Assembly: GCA_022571615.1 (NCBI GenBank)
Contig: JACZXM010000210.1
Location: 1-6,067 of the forward strand
DNA length: 6,067 nt
Direction: 5' to 3'
Source: Acidobacteriota bacterium
GTDB taxonomy: Bacteria > Acidobacteriota > UBA890 > WLXD01
A program made the translations under genes and the position numbers. This document shows, piece after piece, positions 1-6,067 of the stretch. The notes under the pieces were generated by a model that was not told where the DNA came from, did no database searches, and worked only from the letters and a program-made list of their open reading frames with translations. Every line of letters begins with the position of its first letter. The stretch's first letter is position 1.

Positions 1-1310
1 AGCTGTTGGCCCAAGGCGACGGAACGCCGGCCGAGCTTGCCGGCCCCGAGTCGCCGGACGCGGTGGCGACGATCATCTATACCTCGGGCACGACCGGGTC
101 CCCAAAGGGCGTCATGCTCACGCACCGCAACCTGATATCGAATACCGAGGCGCTACAGCGTTTCGATCCACTGAGTCCGGCCGACATCGGCCTGTCGGTG
201 TTGCCCTTGTGTCACGTGTACCAGCGCACCGCCGACTACGTGTGTCTGGCTGCCGGGGCGCGTCTTGCCTATAGCGGGCCCGAAAAGCTCAGCATCGACT
301 TCAAGGTGGTTCGACCGACGGTCATGGTTGGAGTGCCGCGTCTTTACCAGAAGCTGCGGGCCGCGATCGAAGCACAGGTGGCGCGGGGTGGTGCCTTCGA
401 TCGCCGCGTTTACGGGCTGGCACTCCGTGTGGGCATGAAACGGGCGCGCTCACGTCACGGCGGCACATCCGAAGGGCTGCTCAACAAGCTACTGCATCCA
501 GTGTTGGAGTTCGTGGTGTTACGCAAGATCCGCGCCGCTGCGGGCGGGCGGATCCGCGCCTTCGCGGCCGGCGGCGCTGCGCTTGATGCTTCGCTCAACT
601 GGTGGTACGCGGCCATCGGCTGGGAGCTGGCACAGGGCTACGGGCTGACCGAGAGCTCGCCGGTGATCTCGACCAACCGGATCGCCGACAATCGCATCGG
701 TAGTGTCGGGCAGCCGCTGCCTGGCGTGGAGGTGCGGATCGAGGTCGACGGGGAGATCCTCGTCCGTGGGCCGAACGTGATGAAAGGCTACTGGCACCGG
801 CGACAGGAGACCGAAGAGACGATCGTCGATGGTTGGCTGCGAACCGGTGACATCGGGAAGCTCGATGCCGACGGGTTCCTCTGGATCACCGACCGCAAGA
901 AAGCGATCCTGGTAACCTCCACTGGCAAGAATGTAGCACCGGCGCCGCTGGAGAACGCGCTACAGCAGAGCCCCTACATCCAGCAGGTGATCGTGCTGGG
1001 CGACGGCCGGCGCTTCATCGCTGCGCTCATCGTGCCGAGCTTCGATCAACTGGAGCGCTGGGCGGGCGAGCGCGGGCTGGGAACCGATCACGCCGACCTG
1101 TGCAAGGCATCCGAGGTCATGGCCCTCATGCAGAGCGAGATCGACGGTTCACAGGCCGAGCTCGCCCGCTACCAGAAGGTCAGGGCGTTTCGTTTGCTGG
1201 AGCGGCCGTTCACCGAGGAGCAGGGGCACCTCACACCGACGATGAAGCTGATCCGGCGTGCTGTCCTGGCGCAGTACGCCGATCTGATCGAGGAGATCTA
1301 TGCCGAGTGA
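1..1310 (+). CDS. Long-chain acyl-CoA synthetase (AMP-forming), 5'-truncated by window edge
   Basis: Activates a fatty acid with ATP to an acyl-adenylate, then transfers it to CoA, feeding the beta-oxidation enzymes encoded just downstream. The frame is open to the left edge (first complete codon at 3). The TTG at 6 is not a credible start, because the P-loop motif YTSGTTGSPKG (codons from 78) normally lies about 150-190 residues into these ~600-aa proteins, so an N-terminal portion is missing. Visible ANL-superfamily motifs in order: the P-loop; LPLCHVYQRT; a GGAALD segment; QGYGLTESSPVIS (tyrosine codon at 639); GWLRTGDIG; the hinge/A8 region DRKKAILVTSTGKNVAP; and a C-terminal LTPTMKLIRR whose lysine (codon at 1245) is the expected adenylation lysine. 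The long insert between motifs and the A8 form fit the long-chain FACS family rather than acetyl-CoA synthetases. The stop overlaps the thiolase start by 11 bases. Chain-length preference cannot be read from the sequence. Family confidence is high; no specific symbol is assigned. Confidence 0.9.
   Translation, partial: LLAQGDGTPAELAGPESPDAVATIIYTSGTTGSPKGVMLTHRNLISNTEALQRFDPLSPADIGLSVLPLCHVYQRTADYVCLAAGARLAYSGPEKLSIDFKVVRPTVMVGVPRLYQKLRAAIEAQVARGGAFDRRVYGLALRVGMKRARSRHGGTSEGLLNKLLHPVLEFVVLRKIRAAAGGRIRAFAAGGAALDASLNWWYAAIGWELAQGYGLTESSPVISTNRIADNRIGSVGQPLPGVEVRIEVDGEILVRGPNVMKGYWHRRQETEETIVDGWLRTGDIGKLDADGFLWITDRKKAILVTSTGKNVAPAPLENALQQSPYIQQVIVLGDGRRFIAALIVPSFDQLERWAGERGLGTDHADLCKASEVMALMQSEIDGSQAELARYQKVRAFRLLERPFTEEQGHLTPTMKLIRRAVLAQYADLIEEIYAE
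1291..1295 (+). promoter_or_regulatory. Shine-Dalgarno site of the thiolase gene
   Basis: AGGAG lies inside the last codons of the acyl-CoA synthetase, four bases before the ATG at 1300. The spacing is slightly short, but it is the best SD match near any start in the window. It supports the ATG at 1300 and translation of the thiolase directly from the overlapping upstream gene. Confidence 0.7.
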
Positions 1311-2586
1311 AGTGGTGATCACGCACGGTCTCAGGACCGTACTTGCCAAGGCGGGAACAGCGCTACGGAAGGTCTCCGCGGTCGAGCTCGGTCGTCAGGC
1401 CGTCGCCGAGTTGATTGCCCGCGCCGACGTCGACCCGCAGTGCATCGACGAGGTGATCATGGGCTGCGCCGGCAACCCGATCGATGCTGCGAACGTCGGG
1501 CGGGTGATCGCCCTGCGTGCCAACCTGCCGCGCGGAACCCCGGCGATGACCGTGCAGCGCAACTGCGGCTCCGGAATGGAAGCGATCACGACCGCCACCG
1601 AGCGAATCCGGTGTGGACGGGCGCGCATCATCATCGCCGGTGGCGTCGAGTCGATGAGCAACTACCCGCTACTGTACAGACCGGCGGCGCGGGCTGGGTT
1701 CGAGCGCCTGTTCCGGGCGCGAACCGGAGGCCAACGACTGGGGGCGCTGCTGCGGTTCCGGCCGCGGCACTTTCGCCCGGAGATCGCGCTGCTGACAGGC
1801 CTGACCGACCCGATCTGCGGCCTCAATATGGGTCAGACTGCCGAGGTGCTGGCAAAGGAGTTCGGCATCACGCGCCAGGAGCAGGATGCCTTCGCGCTGC
1901 GCAGCCATCAGCTAGCGGTTGCCGCCGAGGAACAGCGCCGCTTCGAGCTCGAACGCGTGCCGGTGTTCCTCCCGCCAGGCTACGACAAGACCGTACGCAA
2001 CGACGTCGGGCCGCGTCCAGAGCAGAGCCTCCAAGCACTGGCCAAGCTGCGCCCGGCATTCGACCGTAGATACGGCACCGTGACGGCGGGCAACTCGTGC
2101 ATGGTGACCGACGGCGCGGCGGTGACGATGGTGATGGACGCGGCAACATGCCAGCGGCTGGGCTACGAGCCCATGGGCAGGATCGCCGGCTACGCGTGGG
2201 CCGGGCTGTCGCCGAGCCGGATGGGGCTCGGACCTTGCTACGCGACGCCCAAGGCGCTCGGCGAGGCCGGTGTCGCTCTCGAGCAGATCGACCTGGTGGA
2301 GCTCAACGAGGCCTTCGCAACCCAGGTTCTCGCCTGCCTGCTATGCCTGCGATCGAGCTCCTTCGCCCGACAGGAGCTAGGCCGGGACCGCGCCGTGGGC
2401 GAGATCCCCATGGACAAGCTCAACGTCAACGGCGGGGCGATCGCGCTCGGGCATCCTGTGGGTGCCACCGGTGCACGCCTGGTGGTGACGCTGTTGCACG
2501 AGATGTCGCGCCGCCAAGTCCACCGTGGTCTGGCGACCATGTGCATCGGCGGTGGTCAGGGTGGAGCCATGGTGCTGGAACGATGA
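1300..2586 (+). CDS. fadI: 3-ketoacyl-CoA thiolase (acetyl-CoA C-acyltransferase), FadI / trifunctional-beta type
   Basis: Catalyses thiolytic cleavage of 3-ketoacyl-CoA to acetyl-CoA and a chain two carbons shorter, the last step of each beta-oxidation turn. It is 428 aa, close to the ~436 aa of E. coli FadI and longer than FadA. Catalytic landmarks are all present: nucleophile Cys89 in [17 protein letters not shown] at 114-120, NEAFA from Asn336, His385 in [12 protein letters not shown], and Cys415 in CIGGGQGG. Residues ~130-160 form an arginine-rich stretch containing [19 protein letters not shown]. It resembles the extra loop of FadI and mitochondrial HADHB, which helps bind the alpha subunit and membrane. 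This points to the FadI/TFP-beta class rather than FadA or biosynthetic acetoacetyl-CoA thiolases. The ATG at 1300 has an SD site. The stop overlaps the next gene as ATGA, so alpha and beta subunits are probably made in a coupled ratio. Gene order thiolase then hydratase/dehydrogenase matches fadIJ. Thiolase assignment is near certain; the FadI subclass is inferred. Confidence 0.95.
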   Translation: MPSEVVITHGLRTVLAKAGTALRKVSAVELGRQAVAELIARADVDPQCIDEVIMGCAGNPIDAANVGRVIALRANLPRGTPAMTVQRNCGSGMEAITTATERIRCGRARIIIAGGVESMSNYPLLYRPAARAGFERLFRARTGGQRLGALLRFRPRHFRPEIALLTGLTDPICGLNMGQTAEVLAKEFGITRQEQDAFALRSHQLAVAAEEQRRFELERVPVFLPPGYDKTVRNDVGPRPEQSLQALAKLRPAFDRRYGTVTAGNSCMVTDGAAVTMVMDAATCQRLGYEPMGRIAGYAWAGLSPSRMGLGPCYATPKALGEAGVALEQIDLVELNEAFATQVLACLLCLRSSSFARQELGRDRAVGEIPMDKLNVNGGAIALGHPVGATGARLVVTLLHEMSRRQVHRGLATMCIGGGQGGAMVLER

Positions 2587-4799
2587 GCGAAGTGACAAAT
2601 CGGGATCCGTCGACCGAAGCGCGCGCCAACGCCGGAGCCGGGCTGAGCCTCGAGGTGGACAGCGACGGCGTGGCGGTGCTGGAATTCGACCAGCCGGGAG
2701 CCGAACACAACCGCTTCACCCCGGAGCTGCTGGAGCGCTTCATGGCGCTGATCTCAGAGGTGCGCAACCGTGCCGGGGCCGGCGAGATCCAGGGCCTGGT
2801 GCTCGCCTCCGGCAAGCGCGAATCGTTCATTGTCGGCATGGACGTAGGCACCATCGCCGGCATCCGATCGGCGGCCGCAGCGACCACCGGGGCAAGACAG
2901 GGCCAGCTTGCCTTCGAGGCGCTTGCGACGCTGCCGGTGACAACCGTCGCAGCGATCAACGGCACCTGCCTGGGCGGAGCCACCGAGATGGCATTGGCTT
3001 GCGACTATCGCCTTGCCGGCGACACCACAGCGGTCGAGATCGGCCTGCCCGAGGTGAAGCTGGGGATTATCCCCGGTTTCGGCGGCACGCAACGGTTGCC
3101 GCGTCTGGTGTCGCTGGAGCGGGCACTGCCGATGATTCTCACCGGTCGATCGGTCACCGCCCGCAAGGCGCGCCGAATCGGCCTGGTCGACGCTGTCGTG
3201 CCGGTACATCTGCTGCTCGATCAATCGCGGCATTGGGCGCAGAGACCGCGCCGACCCCGTGGCAGGGTCCGCGCGCCGGAAGATCGATCCTGGCCGCGTC
3301 GCATCCGGCGCGCTTTGTTGGAGCGCAATCCGATTGGACGGGCGATGGTCTTCGCACGGGCCGCGCGCGGTGTGCGCGCAGCCACCAAGGGGCGGTACCC
3401 GGCGCCTGTGGCGGCGCTGAGCGTCGTGCGCCGGGGGCTGCGTATGCGGTCGGGCGAGGCGCTCAAGCTCGAGGCGCAAGCGATCGGCGAGCTGGTCGTC
3501 TCCGAGGTGGCCCACAATCTGATGGGGATCTTCTTCCTGCGGTCCGCGGCGCGGCGCCTGCCGCTCCAGGCGCTACGGCGGGTTGGCCGGGTCGGCGTCG
3601 TGGGCGCTGGCATCATGGGAGGCGGTATCGCGCAGCTCGCCGCCTACCAGCAACTGCCGGTACGAATCAAGGACATCGGATACGAGCCGCTCGAGCGGGC
3701 GCTGGCGCTTGCCCATCGCCGCTTCGAGAGCCGCAGGCGGGCTGGAAAGCTGAGCCGACGGCAGGTTGCGCAGCGCATGGGGCTGATCTCGCCGACCCTC
3801 GAGTACTCCGGGTTCCGGCACTGCGACCTGGTGGTCGAGGCCGTTCTCGAGAAGCTGTCGGTCAAACACGAGGTGCTGGCGGCGATCGAGGCCGCAGCGG
3901 GTCCCGATACCATCATCGCCACCAACACCTCCTCGCTCACCCTCGCCGCGATGGAACCGGCGTTGCGCCACCCTTCGCGGTTGGTGGGTCTGCATTTTTT
4001 CAATCCGGTCCACCGCATGCCACTGGTCGAGATCGTCAAGGGTCCGAGCACGACCGATGAAGTCGTCGCCTCCACGGTCGCCTTCGCGGTGGCTATGGGC
4101 AAGGTCCCGGTGGTGGTCCAGGACGCGCCGGGGTTCTTCGTCAATCGCGTCCTGGCCCCGTACTTGAACGAGGCGCTTCTACTGCTCGAGGAGGGCGTAT
4201 CGATTGCGGCGATCGATCGTGCCCTGGTGCGCTTCGGCATGCCGATGGGACCCATCCGCCTGCTCGACGAGGTGGGAATCGACGTCTCCGCGAAGGTCGC
4301 CGGTGAGCTCGGCGCCGCTATCGGTGACCGGGTGCCACGGGCGCAGGCCGCCCACCGGGTCCTGGAGCTCGGCAGGCTCGGGCGCAAGGGAGGCGCCGGC
4401 TTCTACAGCTATCCGGCCAAGGGGAAGCCCCGACCCGATCCGCAGATCGAGCGCATGTTCGGTGACGGCGGCCTAGCCGTGGACGAGAGCGCCATTATCG
4501 ACCGCTGCGTGCTGGTGACGCTCAACGAGGCGAGCCGCGCTCTCGCCGAGGGGGTCGTGCAATCTGCCCGCGCGGCCGATCTGGCGCTGGTGATGGGCAT
4601 CGGCTTCGCACCGTTTCGAGGCGGGCTCTTCCGCTACGCCGAGACCCGCGGCCTGGAGACAATACGAGAGCGAATGCACCAGCTCGCATCCGCACACGGC
4701 GTTCGGTTCGAGCCTTCAGGGCGCTTGGCAGCGTCGGAGTCGGGCGGCCCCGGATTCTATCCCGACGACTGGCCGCGGAAGCTGGACTCGCTCGGATGA
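2583..4799 (+). CDS. fadJ: FadJ-type bifunctional enoyl-CoA hydratase / 3-hydroxyacyl-CoA dehydrogenase
   Basis: Alpha subunit of the fatty-acid oxidation complex: hydrates trans-2-enoyl-CoA and oxidises the L-3-hydroxyacyl-CoA with NAD+. It is 738 aa (E. coli FadJ ~714). Residues ~20-210 are a crotonase fold with [18 protein letters not shown] and [21 protein letters not shown]. The two expected acid/base glutamates are Glu135 and Glu157; their 22-residue spacing fits FadJ better than the 20 of E. coli FadB. A basic linker (~218-255) leads to [14 protein letters not shown]. The NAD-binding 3HCDH domain begins at ~337 with GxGxxG (Gly341, Gly343, Gly346). The dehydrogenase dyad is His471 (LHFFNP) and Glu483 (PLVEIV), 12 apart as in Fad[19 protein letters not shown] and a second C-terminal HCDH repeat ([10 protein letters not shown]) complete it. 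The frame is open for 162 codons upstream inside the thiolase, but that is a shadow. The ATG at 2583, overlapping the thiolase stop as ATGA, gives the right length. It has no good SD (GGAA only two bases away), so reinitiation coupling is likely. Confidence 0.95.
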   Translation: MSEVTNRDPSTEARANAGAGLSLEVDSDGVAVLEFDQPGAEHNRFTPELLERFMALISEVRNRAGAGEIQGLVLASGKRESFIVGMDVGTIAGIRSAAAATTGARQGQLAFEALATLPVTTVAAINGTCLGGATEMALACDYRLAGDTTAVEIGLPEVKLGIIPGFGGTQRLPRLVSLERALPMILTGRSVTARKARRIGLVDAVVPVHLLLDQSRHWAQRPRRPRGRVRAPEDRSWPRRIRRALLERNPIGRAMVFARAARGVRAATKGRYPAPVAALSVVRRGLRMRSGEALKLEAQAIGELVVSEVAHNLMGIFFLRSAARRLPLQALRRVGRVGVVGAGIMGGGIAQLAAYQQLPVRIKDIGYEPLERALALAHRRFESRRRAGKLSRRQVAQRMGLISPTLEYSGFRHCDLVVEAVLEKLSVKHEVLAAIEAAAGPDTIIATNTSSLTLAAMEPALRHPSRLVGLHFFNPVHRMPLVEIVKGPSTTDEVVASTVAFAVAMGKVPVVVQDAPGFFVNRVLAPYLNEALLLLEEGVSIAAIDRALVRFGMPMGPIRLLDEVGIDVSAKVAGELGAAIGDRVPRAQAAHRVLELGRLGRKGGAGFYSYPAKGKPRPDPQIERMFGDGGLAVDESAIIDRCVLVTLNEASRALAEGVVQSARAADLALVMGIGFAPFRGGLFRYAETRGLETIRERMHQLASAHGVRFEPSGRLAASESGGPGFYPDDWPRKLDSLG

Positions 4800-4805
4800 G
4801 GGTAT

Positions 4806-4987
4806 TAGCCCGCGTTTCTCAACGGGGTGCTACTGCGGGTGCAGAAAGCGGCGCGTCTACGGCGTTGCACTCGGTCGGGCTCCTCGACGTACTGCAAGAG
4901 TACGCCTGCGGGGCCCTCGCTCGCGCGCCTTGTATCCGCACCCCTTTCCGCCCCCTCGCTACGCGCCCTGTCAAGAAGCGCGGGCTA
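4806..4987. repeat. Palindromic MITE-like / REP-like element with terminal inverted repeats
   Basis: This ~182-bp segment fills most of the gap between fadJ and the sco-like gene. Its ends, TAGCCCGCGTTTCTCAAC (4806-4823) and GTCAAGAAGCGCGGGCTA (4970-4987), are inverted repeats matching at 15 of 18 positions, with the outer 9 bases identical. All three differences are transitions, and one still pairs as G-T. Sequence between the ends shows weaker inverted similarity and a strong central hairpin (4877-4916), so the whole unit could fold as one long imperfect stem. It encodes no transposase, and I found no convincing target-site duplication. It resembles non-autonomous palindromic repeats such as MITEs or large REP-type units. 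Being 7 bases past fadJ, it may also stabilise or terminate the fad mRNA, but no T-run follows. The terminal repeats are directly visible; mobility and copy number are inferred. Confidence 0.7.
4877..4916. repeat. Central hairpin of the palindromic element
   Basis: An outer arm GGGCTCC (4877-4883) pairs with GGGGCCC (4910-4916) over seven positions, including one G-T wobble. An inner perfect arm CGTACT (4888-4893) pairs with AGTACG (4899-4904) around a GCAAG loop. The arms are separated by unpaired TCGA and CCTGC. It lies near the middle of the 182-bp element, as expected if the element folds as one long stem-loop. With no following T-tract, it is not a classical intrinsic terminator. Confidence 0.65.
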
Positions 4988-5010
4988 GGAGCCCGTGGTA
5001 GAAGTGGCGT

Positions 5011-5028
5011 GGGCCGCCCCGCCGGCCC
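5011..5028 (+). other. GC-only hairpin just before the sco start codon
   Basis: GGGCCG (5011-5016) can pair perfectly with CGGCCC (5023-5028) around a CCCCGC loop. It ends four bases before the ATG at 5033, where an SD would normally sit, and no SD is seen there. It could restrict ribosome access, or simply reflect local GC richness. It also means the assigned start rests on the signal peptide rather than on a ribosome site. Confidence 0.3.
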
Positions 5029-5032
5029 CTGC

Positions 5033-5917
5033 ATGCGGTGGATTCCTGCCACCGTGCTGGTGGGAGCTCTTGCCAGCGGGTGTGGCTCGCCGGGCCAGGA
5101 TTCCGTACCGCCGCAGCAACGATACGAGCTGGCCGGGGAGGTGGTGGCGGTCGATCCGGAGGGCGGCACGCTGACGATCGCTCACGCCGCGGTCACCGAC
5201 TACATGGAGGCGATGACCATGCCGTTCAACGTCCGTGACGACTGGGTCTTCGAGGCGGCCGAACCCGGGGCCCGCATCCGGGCCGAGTTGGTGGTGGACG
5301 CTACGGCGAGCTGGCTCGAGGGGGTCGTGATCACCAAGTCGCCGGCCGCCGGTGCTGCGGCCGAAGCGGTGATACCGAGCGCCAAGCCGGGCGACAGCGT
5401 GCCGGCGATAGCCCTGGTAAACCAGGATGGACAGGCCGTCACGCTGCAGGCGTACCGTGGCCGCCACTTGCTGTTCACTTTCATCTACACGCGCTGTCCG
5501 CTGCCGGATTATTGCCCGCGCATGTCGGCGCATTTCGATCGCATCCACAAGGCCGTCGAGGCGGAACCGGCCCGGTACGGTGATCCGCACATGCTCTCGA
5601 TCAGCGTGGATCCGGCGTACGATACGCCTGGGGTGCTGCGCGAGTACGGCCTGCGGTACCTGGGACCACAGGCGCCCGATTCGTTCGCCCGCTGGGAGTT
5701 TGCCCGTGCCGAGCCCGAGCCACTGCGGCGGCTGGCGGAGTTCGTGGGCTTGCGCTTCATGCCCGACCGTGGCGAGATCGTGCACTCGCTCCGAACCGTG
5801 GTTGTGGATCCCGAGGGCAAGGTGCTCAAGGTCTATATCGGCAACACGTGGACCCCGGACGAGCTGCTGGAGGAGCTTGAGCGTTCCGTTGGCGGTGCGC
5901 TGGAGGTGACAGGCTGA
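5033..5917 (+). CDS. Lipoprotein with CusF-like copper-binding domain fused to Sco1/SenC domain
   Basis: Predicted periplasmic, lipid-anchored copper chaperone, probably for cytochrome c oxidase CuA assembly or copper/redox handling. The 294-aa form starts with a short signal peptide (Arg2, hydrophobic 4-14) ending in the lipobox-like ASGC, giving lipid-bearing Cys17. Residues ~30-103 resemble CusF, with His51 and YMEAMTMPF (Met58, Met61, Met63). Residues ~115-290 are the thioredoxin-fold Sco domain: KPGDSVPAIALVNQDG, FTFIYTRCPLPDYCP with copper ligands Cys155 and Cys161 (CX5C instead of the classical CX3C), ISVDPAYDTP, and ligand His251 in VHSLRTVVVDPEG. The frame is open back to an ATG at 4796 overlapping the fadJ stop, and an in-frame GTG lies at 5009. 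The ATG at 4796 would put 79 repeat-derived residues before the signal peptide, so ATG 5033 is preferred although it has no SD. No oxidase gene is in view, so the exact partner is unknown. Confidence 0.9.
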   Translation: MRWIPATVLVGALASGCGSPGQDSVPPQQRYELAGEVVAVDPEGGTLTIAHAAVTDYMEAMTMPFNVRDDWVFEAAEPGARIRAELVVDATASWLEGVVITKSPAAGAAAEAVIPSAKPGDSVPAIALVNQDGQAVTLQAYRGRHLLFTFIYTRCPLPDYCPRMSAHFDRIHKAVEAEPARYGDPHMLSISVDPAYDTPGVLREYGLRYLGPQAPDSFARWEFARAEPEPLRRLAEFVGLRFMPDRGEIVHSLRTVVVDPEGKVLKVYIGNTWTPDELLEELERSVGGALEVTG

Positions 5918-5927
5918 GCGCCCGTAA

Positions 5928-6067
5928 AAGGCCCGACCCGAGCGTTGGCGTCGAGGTCCATACATCGGCCGCCACAACGCGGTCGACAAGGTCATCGGCC
6001 ATTGCTTCTTGCGTGACCGGCCGCCGCTCGGCGGCCACGTGCTTGCGGTCTCGGTGGCGAAAGGATA
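5928..6067 (+). other. Possible partial coding frame at right edge, no start seen
   Basis: After the sco stop, one + frame stays open from codon 5928 (just after an in-frame TAA) to the window end. From about 5961 its codons have the strongly G/C-rich third positions typical of this genome, and it reads as plausible protein ([20 protein letters not shown], then a hydrophobic run). There is no ATG, GTG or early TTG start before that stretch and no SD. It could be a remnant, a gene with an unusual start, or chance. I recognise no family. No terminator with a T-run is visible after the sco stop. Confidence 0.25.

Noticed and set aside
6..8. TTG at 6 as the acyl-CoA synthetase start
   Set aside because: It would leave only 24 residues before the P-loop motif, and the frame continues open to the window edge, so the true start lies upstream.
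2097..2582. Upstream 162-codon extension of the FadJ frame inside the thiolase gene
   Set aside because: It is Arg-rich shadow sequence overlapping conserved thiolase active-site regions. FadJ homology begins after the ATG at 2583, and that start gives the family's normal length.
2525..4060. Long +-strand open frame overlapping fadI and fadJ
   Set aside because: Low-complexity Arg/Ala/Gly composition typical of an off-frame reading of GC-rich coding DNA; it overlaps conserved FadJ domains in another frame.
4866..4893. Possible sigma70 promoter (TTGCAC, 17-bp spacer, CGTACT) inside the repeat, driving sco
   Set aside because: The -10 match is poor and forms one arm of the hairpin; nothing else supports it.
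4985..5995. 336-codon minus-strand open frame over the sco-like gene
   Set aside because: No recognisable motifs, and it is antisense to a gene with clear CusF and Sco motifs. Long antisense frames are expected at this GC content.
6019..6036. GGCCGCCG-CT-CGGCGGCC perfect palindrome as a terminator for sco
   Set aside because: No T-run follows, the loop is too small, it lies about 100 bases past the stop, and it falls within a coding-like frame. A GC-rich coincidence is likely.
5826..6038. Minus-strand 70-codon frame starting GTG near 6038
   Set aside because: Its codon third positions are less biased than the opposing + frame, it runs antisense into the sco 3' end, and no SD or family match is seen.

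Overview
The window is a GC-rich bacterial chromosome segment (roughly two-thirds G+C, strongly G/C-biased third codon positions, every gene on the + strand). It looks like a proteobacterium, probably a gammaproteobacterium or relative. That placement rests on the fadI/fadJ-type gene pair and general codon style only; no rRNA or other phylogenetic marker is present.

Positions 1-4799 hold the distal part of a fatty-acid beta-oxidation operon. It contains the C-terminal ~435 residues of an AMP-forming long-chain acyl-CoA synthetase (cut by the left edge), a complete 428-aa FadI/trifunctional-beta-type 3-ketoacyl-CoA thiolase, and a complete 738-aa FadJ-type enoyl-CoA hydratase/3-hydroxyacyl-CoA dehydrogenase. 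The genes overlap by 11 and 4 bases, so they are almost certainly co-transcribed and translationally coupled. Together they activate a fatty acid to its CoA ester, hydrate and oxidise the enoyl-CoA, and cleave the 3-ketoacyl-CoA. Only the acyl-CoA dehydrogenase step is missing from the window. All catalytic residues I looked for are present.

Positions 4800-5032 are a non-coding gap dominated by a ~182-bp palindromic element (4806-4987). It has 18-bp terminal inverted repeats (15/18 identical) and a strong central hairpin, and looks like a MITE or large REP-like repeat. An open reading frame happens to run straight through it.

Positions 5033-5917 encode a predicted periplasmic lipoprotein with a CusF-like copper-binding domain followed by a Sco1/SenC thioredoxin-fold domain. 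It is likely a copper chaperone for cytochrome oxidase assembly or copper handling, with no obvious functional link to the fad genes. The last 150 bases (5918-6067) hold no certain gene, although one + frame is open to the edge with good coding-like codon use but no visible start.

I see no CRISPR array, tRNA/rRNA, transposase, phage gene, toxin-antitoxin pair or defence system. The most unusual items are the palindromic repeat element and the details of the CusF-Sco fusion. The beta-oxidation part is ordinary.
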